A stretch of 64,000 nucleotides of DNA from CBDATG01 sp965200145 (GCA_965200145.1 CBDATG010000003.1:744001-808000); one strand, 5' to 3'. Shown: positions 17,248 through 25,329, counted from the stretch's first letter. Made by a program: numbers and translations. The notes: generated by a model not told the origin, from the sequence alone.

Positions 17248-18111
17248 CTATTCTGGAGCCATGGCGGGCTCGCCGTACTTGTTTTCGCCCTCTTGGCTTG
17301 GCTGGATTGCGAAGATGAGGATGACGATCCAGCCGACGATTACGACCGGTGGGATATAGAGCAACAGCCACCAACCTGACCGACCGATGTCGTGCAATCG
17401 ACGGGCACCTAAAGAGAGACCCGGCAATATCGTGGCAAGCCCCAAGATTGCCTGAACCGGACCGTTGTTGCTATCGTCGCCGAACAAATCCGGGAACAGC
17501 CACTGATCCAAAAACGCTGCGATTACTCCCACCGTCAAGACACCCACAAGAGTGTAGAGCCAATACTCCTTGCGACCAGCACGACCTGCGAACGCAACGT
17601 AGCGGGTCGTCAGCACTGTCCAGTACACAGCAGGACGGTCCGGAGACGTGCCGGGTTGCCCGTATTGGTTGTCGGACTCGTCACCAGGTTGAACGGCGAA
17701 GACGAAAACTATCAGTGCACCTACCAATGCAGGAACCAAGAAGACCAGCGCCAACGCAAAGAAGAAACCGGATGCGGTGTCATCGTCAAGGAACCCGAAG
17801 ACCAAAGCCAACAGGCCGAATGTTGCCGCCAACGGCCAGAACACCATCAACAACTGATACCAACCACTACGGCCTGTGTCATGTAGACGCCGCGCACCAA
17901 GGGCTACAACTGGCACGAAAGTCGCCGCCACGTAAATCCCAAGAATCGGTCCGAACACAATCCGTTCCCAGTCAGGGAAGATCAACGCGTCGGCCACTGA
18001 CGCGATCACCAACAAAATGAAGTGAACCAACCAGAACAGCCAGAACTCGCGCCGACCTGCACGACCGCCGAACTGGTCGTACTTCGTCCTCATTACTTGT
18101 AGAAACATCAT
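17248..18111 (-). CDS. Two-domain DUF805 membrane protein
   Basis: A 287-residue protein with two DUF805 units of the HDTGRSGW/HDIGRSGW subtype. Unit 1 has YDQFGGRAGRREFWLFWLV and ARRLHDTGRSGWYQL. Unit 2 has YVAFAGRAGRKEYWLYTLV and ARRLHDIGRSGWWLL. Each ends in a short polar tail with the D-N-Q-YG/E-N-K-YG motif. The tandem duplication within the gene appears independent of that in the 14386 and 15283 genes, because each protein's two units share that protein's own subtype motifs. Confidence 0.9.
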   Translation of the reverse strand: MMFLQVMRTKYDQFGGRAGRREFWLFWLVHFILLVIASVADALIFPDWERIVFGPILGIYVAATFVPVVALGARRLHDTGRSGWYQLLMVFWPLAATFGLLALVFGFLDDDTASGFFFALALVFLVPALVGALIVFVFAVQPGDESDNQYGQPGTSPDRPAVYWTVLTTRYVAFAGRAGRKEYWLYTLVGVLTVGVIAAFLDQWLFPDLFGDDSNNGPVQAILGLATILPGLSLGARRLHDIGRSGWWLLLYIPPVVIVGWIVILIFAIQPSQEGENKYGEPAMAPE

Positions 18112-18273
18112 GGCGTGCTACTTACTCCTTGCTACGCGCCGCGTGCGAAGGATGCGCCGTTCGCACTAAAGCGCGCGCAATACTAACACAGGAATCACGA
18201 CGGCGCGCGGATTTTCACACAAGCACCCGCAGTCAGGCGATGGCGGCTTCGATGCGTCTTGGTCCGTTGTGCG

Positions 18274-18705
18274 TCAGTTAATCGGCTCACCGTATGCATT
18301 CGCCCCAGCCTGCCCAGCACGCACTGCGAAGCTAGTCAGCACCAGTAATCCCAGCACCGTGAGCATAAGCGTAATCAAGCCGATTGACTCTGCGAACCAC
18401 GGCAATGTCACGGTGGCCGCTCGTGGCACATATACCAATGCCTGCCACCAACCGCTGCGGCCGACGTCATACAACCGTCTTGCGCCGACACCGAGGGCCG
18501 GGAGCAGCGACACGGCCACATAGACGGTCATCAGCGGCCATTGCTCAAGCGGCAGGTCTGGAAATACGCCGTTGTCGATGAGTCCAATCAGGAACCCGAT
18601 GACGATGTGTCCAAGGTAAAACCACCAGAACTCAGCGTGGCTAGACCGACCCTCGAAGTCAAAGTAGCGAAAACGCCGATGTATGGCAAGTTCATCATGG
18701 GGCAA
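18274..18705 (-). CDS. DUF805 family membrane protein, probable frameshift near the start
   Basis: The open frame (TTG at 18705, 143 residues) carries a full DUF805 unit: FRYFDFEGRSSHAEFWWF, ARRLYDVGRSGWW and a tail ending GANAYGEPIN. Its first residues (MPHDELAIHR) do not resemble the family. The neighbouring frame from the ATG pair at 18693-18698 reads MMNLPYIGVF, which matches the MPYISVLQ start of the paralog at 16646. The two frames meet at the run of four T (minus strand, 18670-18673). One added T would give an uninterrupted family-like N-terminus. This is a real frameshift or a homopolymer sequencing error. It begins right after the antitoxin-like gene that stops at 18708. Confidence 0.75.
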   Translation of the reverse strand: MPHDELAIHRRFRYFDFEGRSSHAEFWWFYLGHIVIGFLIGLIDNGVFPDLPLEQWPLMTVYVAVSLLPALGVGARRLYDVGRSGWWQALVYVPRAATVTLPWFAESIGLITLMLTVLGLLVLTSFAVRAGQAGANAYGEPIN

Positions 18706-18707
18706 TC

Positions 18708-19112
18708 CTAGCGGTGCGGATCGTTGCCAGCTGCAACGGTATCACAAGGGTCTGGATGCCAGACTAGCGATGCCGCTAGTTGCCGCTCGTAATGACCACG
18801 TGGCACTACCTGCACATCAAGCGCGATGCCCTCGTGCGCCGAGACTGCTGCGATGATCCCGAGCAGGTCGCCGGCACTAGGGTCTTCGTCACTGGAGAGC
18901 ATGTGATCCAAATCGTCGCGCTGCTTTCCAATCTTCTGCGACAGCTCATCAAAACCGATCGTTGCATAGACGCAGTCATGGAGCAAAAACCGGCCAATCT
19001 TCGGCTCGCCGTTGAGCATGCTTCGCACCGCTCCTTTCAGCAGCTCATGCCCGAACTCCGGTTCGTCTTGCGCGCGTTCCCGCACCGTCTCTTTGAAATC
19101 TCTAGTCGGCAC
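18708..19112 (-). CDS. Antitoxin-like HTH protein, second copy
   Basis: A 134-residue paralog of the protein at 19141. It opens PTRDFKETVRERAQDEPEFG and has the same helix-turn-helix region (VYATIGFDELSQKIGKQRDD, LLGIIAAVSAHEGI). A C-terminal extension of about 25 residues is not present in the first copy. The GTG start is preceded by the same AAGGAGCAACAGCCC leader as the first copy, so leader and gene were duplicated together. It lies 28 bases downstream of copy one and 2-9 bases before a DUF805 gene. It could be an antitoxin paralog that has become a regulator of the membrane-protein genes. Confidence 0.75.
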   Translation of the reverse strand: MPTRDFKETVRERAQDEPEFGHELLKGAVRSMLNGEPKIGRFLLHDCVYATIGFDELSQKIGKQRDDLDHMLSSDEDPSAGDLLGIIAAVSAHEGIALDVQVVPRGHYERQLAASLVWHPDPCDTVAAGNDPHR

Positions 19113-19140
19113 GGGCTGTTGCTCCTTTGTTGACAGCGAG

Positions 19141-19488
19141 TTAGGCCGTCACGAGTTGTTCGGCGCGGCTCCGTTGCGCCACCTGCACATCCAGCTCCAT
19201 GTTCTCGTACTCCGCCAGCGCGGCTACGATCCCGAGCAGGTCATCCGCGCGGGGGTTGCCGCCGTCGGAGAGTATACGCTCCAGACTCTCTCGAGGCTTG
19301 CCGGTCTTCCGGGAGAGCTCATCAAACCCAACGCCGGGTTCGATGCAGTCGTACAGGGTTTCCCGTCCGATATCAACCTCGCCGTTCAACATGCAACTCA
19401 CGGCCTCGCGCAACAATGCCTGCCTGAACTCTGGCTCGTCATGTGCGCGTTCCCGCACTGTCTCTCTGAAATCTCTTGTTAACGGCAT
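19141..19488 (-). CDS. Type II antitoxin-like HTH protein
   Basis: A 115-residue DNA-binding antitoxin-type protein starting MPLTRDFRETVRERAHDEPE. It continues with LLREAVSCMLNGEVDIG and a predicted helix-turn-helix near residues 60-85 (VGFDELSRKTGKPRESLERI, then LSDGGNPRADDL). This is the common partner family of RelE/ParE-superfamily killer proteins. It starts 31 bases after the toxin stop, with AAGGAG placed 9 bases before the ATG. Antitoxins of this kind normally neutralise the toxin and repress the operon; neither is shown here. An ATG further upstream (19626) would run through the toxin gene and is not favoured. Confidence 0.82.
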   Translation of the reverse strand: MPLTRDFRETVRERAHDEPEFRQALLREAVSCMLNGEVDIGRETLYDCIEPGVGFDELSRKTGKPRESLERILSDGGNPRADDLLGIVAALAEYENMELDVQVAQRSRAEQLVTA

Positions 19489-19519
19489 GGGCTGTTGCTC
19501 CTTCGTAGGTTCTATTCTT

Positions 19520-19867
19520 CTAGCGGTTTCGCATGCTATCGGCATCGTCGCCCACGCGGCGACGGTACTCGCGCCAATACCTCTGTGCTCGGTCGATGTC
19601 CCTTTGTTGACCGGACTTGTCGCCACCGATAAGGAGGATGATCAGGTCTTTTCCATCCCTACCAAAGTAAATCCTATATCCGGGTCCCGCGTGCATCCTC
19701 AACTCGAACACACCATTACCTACGTGTTTGGTGCCTCGTATCCAACCCCTTCGCAGGCGCCTCAACGCCGACTGCACCTTAGTACCTTGGTCCAATGTCA
19801 GCTTCTTCAACCATCGCTGGAACGGGCTCCATCCTTGTTCCGTTATGTACTCCCTGATCTGATACAT
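19520..19867 (-). CDS. RelE/ParE-superfamily toxin
   Basis: A 115-residue protein starting MYQIREYITEQGWSPFQRWL. It has the fold signature of the RelE/ParE addiction-module killer group: LRRLRRGWIRGTKHVGNGV, then FELRMHAGPGYRIYFGRDG and LIILLIGGDKSGQQRDI. These toxins are usually ribosome-dependent mRNA interferases or gyrase poisons. The catalytic set in this subgroup is not firmly defined, so activity is inferred from family. It is the first gene of the minus-strand series, upstream of two antitoxin-like genes. The order toxin then antitoxin is of the HigBA kind. The start at 19867 is chosen over one 15 codons upstream because it matches the family's usual MYxIxxY beginning. Confidence 0.85.
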   Translation of the reverse strand: MYQIREYITEQGWSPFQRWLKKLTLDQGTKVQSALRRLRRGWIRGTKHVGNGVFELRMHAGPGYRIYFGRDGKDLIILLIGGDKSGQQRDIDRAQRYWREYRRRVGDDADSMRNR

Positions 19868-19942
19868 CGCACTCGCTCCCCCACATGCTACTAAAGGACT
19901 TGCAGCTAGCAACGCGTTGCCCGCGACCTTCGCGGCTTGCGC

Positions 19943-21097
19943 TCACACCCGCTCCGCCCGCCGCACGCGCCTGCCTATGCTCGGATGACTGTGCAGCAGC
20001 ACCTCGAGTAGCGGATGCGGATCGCGCACCGCCAGGTTCACCTCGCCCAGCTTTTCCATCGCGCTGACGAACTTGCCTCGGTCGCCAGTGGTTTCCAGAG
20101 CGAAGTCGTCCGCCGCCGTCTCCCGACGACGCGAGTAGGTGTTGATCAGCGGAACGCTCGCCGCCGTGACAACGCCCAGCACAACCGACAGCAACGGCAA
20201 GTTAGCGATGTCATGTAGCGTCCCGTCCAGCCCGAACGCGCCGGACCAAGCGCGCAATGCAAGGTCCACTACGAACATCGATACCCAGATAAGCGCAACT
20301 TGGATTACGAACATGCGCGGTATGTCGCGATGCACCTGATGCCCCAGCTCATGTGCGATCACTACCTCCACCTCATCGTCATCGAATTCGTCTAGCAGCG
20401 TGTCAGAGATGATGATGCGCCGTGTGCGACCCCATCCTGCGAGTGCGGCGTTTGCCTTGACTGTCTGCTCACCCAACTTCCAGACATACGCGCCACGCAC
20501 CGACGTGCCAACCCGTGCCGCCAGCGCGAGCAACCTGTCCCGCAACGCGCCTTCCGGCAACGGCTCAAACTTGTAGAAGATGGGCATCAATAAGACAGGG
20601 AATATGACGACCATGAGCAGCGAAACGATGCACAGCGCGAGCGCGGACCATGCCCACCAGTAAGGTCCGGAGTAGGCCAGCAGCGCGTACAGTCCTGCCA
20701 CGAGCAACACCGTAAAGACAAGTCGCAATGCCAAGCCTTTGAGCCAGTCGATCGCCCAATCCCAAAGCGACTCCCGAGAGAGCCCGAAACGATGTTCCAC
20801 GCGGAAACCAGACCACCAGCTGATCGGCAGTGTGAGCAGTGACATCAGCACCACGCCCAAGAGCGCGTAGACACTCGCGCCAAGCACCGCATCGCTACCA
20901 ACGTAGTTGACGATAACATCGCGCACCGCTGCCGAGAGTCCGGTAATCAGTATGACAAGCGGCACCAACAAGTACGCGGCGAAGTCAATGCCAGTAGCAA
21001 TCAGCTTGAGGCGCTCGTACTGCTTGGCAACGGCCGGATCGCGTTTGGCAACGACTGCCGCGTCAGGCGATGATTCCTCCTTAACCCTAGAGTCCAT
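19943..21097 (-). CDS. M48-family zinc metalloprotease (Ste24/HtpX-like)
   Basis: A 384-residue multi-pass membrane protease. The N-terminal half has several hydrophobic helices (LLVPLVILITGLSAAV, LLGVVLMSLLTLPISWW, VFTVLLVAGLYALLAY, VSLLMVVIFPVLLMPI). The zinc site is HELGHQ in VVIAHELGHQVHRDIP, with the downstream ligand in RRRETAADDFAL. The KANAALAGWGRTRRIIISDT block is typical of CAAX-protease-like M48 members. It probably degrades or processes membrane proteins. The chosen ATG (MDSRVKEESS) overlaps the end of the upstream glycosylase gene by 11 bases. A longer frame from 21136 is possible. Confidence 0.9.
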   Translation of the reverse strand: MDSRVKEESSPDAAVVAKRDPAVAKQYERLKLIATGIDFAAYLLVPLVILITGLSAAVRDVIVNYVGSDAVLGASVYALLGVVLMSLLTLPISWWSGFRVEHRFGLSRESLWDWAIDWLKGLALRLVFTVLLVAGLYALLAYSGPYWWAWSALALCIVSLLMVVIFPVLLMPIFYKFEPLPEGALRDRLLALAARVGTSVRGAYVWKLGEQTVKANAALAGWGRTRRIIISDTLLDEFDDDEVEVVIAHELGHQVHRDIPRMFVIQVALIWVSMFVVDLALRAWSGAFGLDGTLHDIANLPLLSVVLGVVTAASVPLINTYSRRRETAADDFALETTGDRGKFVSAMEKLGEVNLAVRDPHPLLEVLLHSHPSIGRRVRRAERV

Positions 21098-21749
21098 TCG
21101 ACACCCTCTTGATACCAGCGGCAAATGGGTTCGCACCGCCGCGCGACGGATGCCTTACGTATTCACTTGCCACGCCGGCGATGTTCAATCCCCGTTCAGC
21201 ACAACGCCCGACCGAGACGACCGCGTCAAACTCCCACATGTCAATTACCAGCTCAGTCCACCTCAAGCCGAAGCGCAGCTCAGGCACACGCGGCTTCCTG
21301 TTCGCTCCGACGCGGTGGGGCCAGAACGGAACGATGTTCCAGACAACCGGCAATGGCATTCCCTCGATCAAAGGCAACACGGCATGCCAAAACGATTTCG
21401 CCGTACGCTCCGTGCGCTTTGGTTCGCCGCCGCATACAAATGCAAACCCCTCGCCGCGTTGTACCGCGTGCAATCGCTCGAATCCCGCCGCGGTCAGAGT
21501 CTCGACAGACGCGAACGGCACACCGGTCGCAGCCGCGCCGTCACGGCCAGGTGCCTCGCCAACGAATAGCACCAGCGGACCGCGGTCGCGCGGCAACGTC
21601 AGCCATCGCCGCAGACGCGTCCTGCGCCAGCCAAGCGGGTCATGCACATCATCGTAGATGTTCACCAGCCCGTCACTAGGCATCGCAGCCGTACGGAGCG
21701 ATTCGACGAACGCTGAGACTTTATGCTGGTTAACTGACACTTTAGGCAT
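21087..21749 (-). CDS. Uracil-DNA glycosylase superfamily protein
   Basis: A 220-residue protein of the UDG superfamily. Motif 1 is LFVGEAPGRDGAAATGVPF near residues 60-80, the central strand is PVVWNIVPFWPH near 133, and motif 2 is YVRHPSRGGANPF near 200 with the typical H-P-S. Such enzymes remove uracil or related damaged bases in base-excision repair. The GEAPG motif resembles the family-4/5-type GE[AG]PG. The four iron-sulfur Cys of family 4 are not evident, so it is a divergent member. It is divergent from the small-paralog operon at 21806. Confidence 0.82.
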   Translation of the reverse strand: MPKVSVNQHKVSAFVESLRTAAMPSDGLVNIYDDVHDPLGWRRTRLRRWLTLPRDRGPLVLFVGEAPGRDGAAATGVPFASVETLTAAGFERLHAVQRGEGFAFVCGGEPKRTERTAKSFWHAVLPLIEGMPLPVVWNIVPFWPHRVGANRKPRVPELRFGLRWTELVIDMWEFDAVVSVGRCAERGLNIAGVASEYVRHPSRGGANPFAAGIKRVSNGL

Positions 21750-21805
21750 CCGCGGCGAGGAACAGGCATAGACTCTAGGTTATCCGCATTCAAGGAGCCA
21801 ACGAC

Positions 21806-22009
21806 ATGAGCACCACGGCAACGGACGAAAAGCGACGACCACTCTCTCTTGAGATTACCGGCTACGGCAAGGTGCGTTCGGAGCAGCTCTACACGCTTGA
21901 AGAAGCCGCGGACATCATGCGGATGATGGTCGAAGTCGTTGACAAGCTCGCCGAATCCCCCAGAGATCCTAGGTTGTATTCACGCGGGCTGGGGATAACA
22001 CCAAGATGA
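21806..22009 (+). CDS. 67-residue paralog family protein, type A
   Basis: The first of four adjacent 67-codon genes. It has LSLEITGYGKVRSEQLYTLE, then EAADIMRMMVEVVDKL and a tail with SPRDPRLYSRG. The predicted layout is a beta-hairpin around GYGxV, one long helix and a final strand. AAGGAG lies 9 bases before the ATG. Its stop overlaps the next start (ATGA). I know of no named family for it. No signal peptide or membrane segment is present. Sequence agreement among the four copies is strong evidence that all are real genes. Confidence 0.8.
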   Translation: MSTTATDEKRRPLSLEITGYGKVRSEQLYTLEEAADIMRMMVEVVDKLAESPRDPRLYSRGLGITPR

Positions 22010-22209
22010 GCACGACAGAAAAGCGACGTCCCATGAACATCAACATCAACGGGTACGGCACGGTAAGCTCAACGGAGCGGTACACGCTGGAAGAGGCTGT
22101 GGACATCCAACGGATAGTCGTAGAGGTTGTTGAAATGGTAACGGACGGCCGTGAAGAGTTCCGAATTCGCCCTAGAGGAGTCAAGGTGGTCGAAAACGCT
22201 GGACGATAG
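22006..22209 (+). CDS. 67-residue paralog family protein, type B
   Basis: The second copy, beginning MSTTEKRRPMNININGYGTV and continuing YTLEEAVDIQRIVVEVVEMV. It ends with VKVVENAGR. The type B copies (this one and 22502) share the DGREE[FL]R segment and the AGR ending, unlike type A. It overlaps the type A stop by 4 bases, implying coupled translation and perhaps a 1:1 complex. Function is unknown. Confidence 0.8.
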   Translation: MSTTEKRRPMNININGYGTVSSTERYTLEEAVDIQRIVVEVVEMVTDGREEFRIRPRGVKVVENAGR

Positions 22210-22301
22210 CGGACCGCCGAGGCTTCATGTCGGATGACTGACAACGGCGTGCGAGACTCGGTTATTGGTGTTAGAGTACGGAGAATGAGGACACGTTCGG
22301 A

Positions 22302-22505
22302 ATGGTTAACACAACGACAGACGAGGCGAGATACCCTCTAGCTCTTCAGATAAACGGTTACGGCACCGTGACTTCGCGGCGGCCGTACTCTCGAGAGGAG
22401 GTAGAAGACATCGTCCAGTTCGTGGTTGAAGTCGTTGACACGGTAGCGATATCACCCAACGATGTGCGCTTGATCCCCCGTGGAATAGAGGTAACAGAGA
22501 CATGA
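22302..22505 (+). CDS. 67-residue paralog family protein, type A, second copy
   Basis: The third copy, with LALQINGYGTVTSRRPYS, EEVEDIVQFVVEVVDTV and SPNDVRLIPRGIEV. It pairs best with the gene at 21806 (shared TTxTDE start and SPxDxRL tail), so the A-B pair was duplicated as a unit. The gap of 92 bases before it may hold a promoter. Its stop overlaps the following ATG by 4 bases, as in the first pair. Confidence 0.8.
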   Translation: MVNTTTDEARYPLALQINGYGTVTSRRPYSREEVEDIVQFVVEVVDTVAISPNDVRLIPRGIEVTET

Positions 22506-22705
22506 ACACGAGCGAAAAGCGACGACCCTTAAGTATCGAGGTCAATGGGCACGGGGTTGTCTCATCGTCAAAACACTACACTGTCGAAGAGGCCGCTGAC
22601 ATCCAACGGATGCTCGTGGAGGTCTTCAACAGCGTCGCAGACGGTCGCGAAGAATTGCGTGCATCCCCGGGCGTACTACAGGTAGTCAAAGATGCGGGAA
22701 GATAA
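22502..22705 (+). CDS. 67-residue paralog family protein, type B, second copy
   Basis: The fourth copy: MNTSEKRRPLSIEVNGHGVV, YTVEEAADIQRMLVEVFNSV, DGREELRASPG and a KDAGR ending. It is the closest match to the type B gene at 22006. The GYG motif is GHG here. The 3' end overlaps the start of the small membrane-protein gene at 22692 by 14 bases. Confidence 0.8.
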   Translation: MNTSEKRRPLSIEVNGHGVVSSSKHYTVEEAADIQRMLVEVFNSVADGREELRASPGVLQVVKDAGR

Positions 22706-22940
22706 CCGAAATGAGGGCGAGGGACTTCGCGTAGGAGTTAATCTGCCAGGCGGGCATGGCCACCTCGCCGGCTCAAACCTCTCGCCCGAAACATCAAAGG
22801 CCGTCCTATCCCTCGTCCGAGACACAGGCCGTAGCAAGTGGTTCTGGATCGCACTACTCGCCGGACCTCCCATCACCGCCCTCGCAGCACGCGCGCCTGA
22901 GATAATCTGCGCGGCTAGAGGTCTGGAAGGTTGCGCTTAG
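22692..22940 (+). CDS. Small single-helix membrane protein
   Basis: An 82-residue protein. Residues 1-45 are polar (MREDNRNEGEGLRVGVNLPG, then SPETSKAVLSLVRDTGRSK) and are followed by one transmembrane segment, WFWIALLAGPPITALAA, and a short Cys-containing tail. It overlaps the last 67-residue gene and is therefore probably the membrane component of the same operon. I do not recognise the family. Confidence 0.6.
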   Translation: MREDNRNEGEGLRVGVNLPGGHGHLAGSNLSPETSKAVLSLVRDTGRSKWFWIALLAGPPITALAARAPEIICAARGLEGCA

Positions 22941-22955
22941 CAACCGCCACCATCC

Positions 22956-24134
22956 TCACGCCGCCCTAACATCTGCCATCTCGCCGTCCAGCAGCGACAC
23001 CAGCGCATCCTCGTTCACCTCTACCCCTAGGCCAGGCACACTCGGCACCGCCACGCGCCCTTCAGTCTGCGTGAAGAACGGATCGGTCAGCACCTCCCTT
23101 ATCGGATGCGGTGTCTGGTCAAACTCCGTCAGCACCTCGTTCACATACGGCTCCGACACCGCCGCGTGCGGGAACAACGGAACCGTGGACAGAACATGCA
23201 GGATCGACGCGAAGCTGATGCCAGTACCCCAGAAGTGCGGCACGAACCTTATGTTGAAGGCCTCTGCCATCCCCGCAACAAACTTCAGCTCAGATGTACC
23301 GCCGACAGCACATATCTCCGGCTGCACGATGTCATACACCCTGTTGACCATCATCTGCGCGCCATCGCGCCTCGTCCGCATCGACTCGCCGCCGGAAGTA
23401 GGTATCGGCGATCGCTCCGTGACATAGAGGTTGTCTGCTAAGTTGCGCGAGCCGCACGCCTCCTCAAACCACGTCACGTCAGCATCGGCCATCATGTCCG
23501 CCATGCGCAACGCCGTCATCGGGTCGTATGCCTCATTCGCATCAACCATGATGCGCACATCATCGCCAACCGCGCGCCGTAGCGCGTGCACACGGTCTGC
23601 ATCCTCGCGCATCGCCAGGCCGCCGATCTTCATCTTCATGCCATGGAACCCCGACTCGGCATATCCAACACCCTCTGCAAGGAACCGAGCCCAGGTCTTG
23701 TCGTCAAGGTCATCAGGTGTGTAGTACAGCCCAGTGGCATACACCTCAACGCTGTCCCGCATCCGACCGCCCAGCAGCTCCGACACTGGGACACCCTGCG
23801 CCCGCGCCAACAGGTCATGCAACGCCATGTCCAAGCCCGACAGCCAGCTAGTCGCCATGCCGGCATAACCGCCACCCTGATACACGTTGCCAACAGTGCG
23901 ATTCCAGATCGCCCCACGCCGCACGGGGTCCTCACCGATGACAGACGCGGCGAGGTTGCGGTACATAGGCAGCGTCTCATGATTACCGCCAGTCTCGCCC
24001 CAGCCGTAAGTGCCATCATCAGCGGTAACCCGCACAACAGTCTGCTGCCGCCGATCAGTCCAACGCTGCGACCATCCAAACGGCTCATCCAACACCCCAA
24101 CAAGCGGGAATATCTCAATGCGATCAATCTTCAT
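22956..24134 (-). CDS. Mandelate racemase/muconate lactonizing enzyme family protein
   Basis: A 392-residue enolase-superfamily enzyme of the mandelate-racemase subgroup. It has the catalytic KxK motif GMKMKIGG (Lys167 and Lys169), metal-ligand strand ends Asp198 (VDANEAYD), Glu224/225 (FEEAC) and Glu250 (TSGGES), and the general-base His300 in VPHFWGTG. The capping-domain motif GWGETGG and the ELLGGRMRD hinge are present. The enzyme abstracts a proton next to a carboxylate, so it is a racemase or acid-sugar dehydratase. It belongs to a different subgroup from the enzyme at 9803, which lacks KxK. It is convergent with the small-paralog operon. Confidence 0.9.
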   Translation of the reverse strand: MKIDRIEIFPLVGVLDEPFGWSQRWTDRRQQTVVRVTADDGTYGWGETGGNHETLPMYRNLAASVIGEDPVRRGAIWNRTVGNVYQGGGYAGMATSWLSGLDMALHDLLARAQGVPVSELLGGRMRDSVEVYATGLYYTPDDLDDKTWARFLAEGVGYAESGFHGMKMKIGGLAMREDADRVHALRRAVGDDVRIMVDANEAYDPMTALRMADMMADADVTWFEEACGSRNLADNLYVTERSPIPTSGGESMRTRRDGAQMMVNRVYDIVQPEICAVGGTSELKFVAGMAEAFNIRFVPHFWGTGISFASILHVLSTVPLFPHAAVSEPYVNEVLTEFDQTPHPIREVLTDPFFTQTEGRVAVPSVPGLGVEVNEDALVSLLDGEMADVRAA

Positions 24135-24196
24135 GGTGGGAGTAAGTTCGGGTGGGCGCCTGGGTAATTGATGATAACCGGGATAACAGGTTCCGA

Positions 24197-25168
24197 CTAA
24201 TGCCCTTCCGCGGCCCAGCGTCTAACCTCCTGCGCGGCTGCTTCAAGCTCTGTCATTACCGTATGCTCATTGATGTTCAGCTGACGTAGCTGCCTGCGAA
24301 TCTCGGGCTTCAGTTCATGTCGCACGGTGATCGTGGATTGAGCATACTGCGAGTTGCTAGCTTTACCGGTACTACAGCAACCCGATTTGTCAGCAACACA
24401 TTTCACATTTTCTGGTTCAAATCTCTCATGTTTCGCTGACAACATCACCGCGCCCGACTGAGCGCGCAACCTCTGGAACGTACGCCGAGGTTCAACGATG
24501 ACCACCCGGAAGAAATCAATCGCCTTGAATCTTATCTCGAAATACGGCTTTTCCCTTGCGATGAAGTGGTGCAAACGTTTGACCACGGGCCACTTTACCT
24601 CGTCTTCGTCGACGATCTCAGCCATCGGATTGCGTTTCAGCCTTTTCTTGCACAAATGCAACAGATCCCGTTGTTCGCAACGACGAAGCATCGCAAACGC
24701 CGCAAGCATACTCACCGTATCCGAATTCGCCGACTTGACCACAGTACCACAACAGTCGTTCACGACAAAGGAACGAACTCTTCCATTGCGGTGATCGCGT
24801 TTGCATCCATCTGATCCTTCTGTCGCGAAGTAAAGGGCGACCAGAGGGTCGCTAGTCACGTCTAGCAGGCGCGTCGGGAGTTTGTAATGCCGCGCCATCA
24901 CTAATCGGTCAATCGGAGCAGGTCTGTCAGCGAACGCTTCAGGTTCCATCATTTCCATACGCTCAAGCATCTCAGCCTCTCGTTGTGGGAGGTACTTCTC
25001 GCGGAATAGGCCCGGTCTCAGCTCCCAATCGCAGCACTTCTCTCCACGGTAAAACACCTGAGCGTTGCGGTTGCTTTCCGATTCAAAAATCTTCTTGCGT
25101 AGCAGACGGATATATCCATCAACAGACTTGATCTTACCGAGTTGGTCGGTTCGTTTCACTTTCGTCAT
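24197..25168 (-). CDS. FRG-domain protein
   Basis: A 323-residue protein starting MTKVKRTDQLGKIKSVDGY. An N-terminal FRG domain (about residues 10-135) contains VFYRGEKCCDWELRPGLFRE, then MARHYKLPTRLLDVTSDPLV and ALYFATEGSDG, all hallmark segments. The middle is rich in basic residues. The C-terminus (LRQLNINEHTVMTELEAAAQ, then EVRRWAAEGH) is helical and charged. FRG domains are found in phage-related and defence-associated proteins, but no biochemical role is established. The ATG at 25168 is preceded by GGGGGTG; a longer frame to 25453 lacks domain-like sequence and runs through the hairpin region. Confidence 0.82.
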   Translation of the reverse strand: MTKVKRTDQLGKIKSVDGYIRLLRKKIFESESNRNAQVFYRGEKCCDWELRPGLFREKYLPQREAEMLERMEMMEPEAFADRPAPIDRLVMARHYKLPTRLLDVTSDPLVALYFATEGSDGCKRDHRNGRVRSFVVNDCCGTVVKSANSDTVSMLAAFAMLRRCEQRDLLHLCKKRLKRNPMAEIVDEDEVKWPVVKRLHHFIAREKPYFEIRFKAIDFFRVVIVEPRRTFQRLRAQSGAVMLSAKHERFEPENVKCVADKSGCCSTGKASNSQYAQSTITVRHELKPEIRRQLRQLNINEHTVMTELEAAAQEVRRWAAEGH

Positions 25169-25329
25169 TGTCTGTAGCACCCCCTGTGGCTCGCATCGAA
25201 GCGGACACGCGTCCTTGACTCTACCATCCCGACCCACACTGACACGCGCGCCACGCGTATACCACAATTGTTCTAGACTTACTCGCGCCGCGCACTGCTT
25301 AGCGACTTGCGAGGCGGTGGACACAGCCT

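Noticed and set aside
19489..19626. A 46-codon extension of the first antitoxin
   Set aside because: It would overlap the toxin gene; the ATG at 19488 has an AAGGAG site and the family's usual N-terminus.
24160..24196. A GGGATAACAGG trace after the mandelate-racemase-like gene's start
   Set aside because: Too short and irregular to call a repeat copy with confidence, though it could be a decayed arm.
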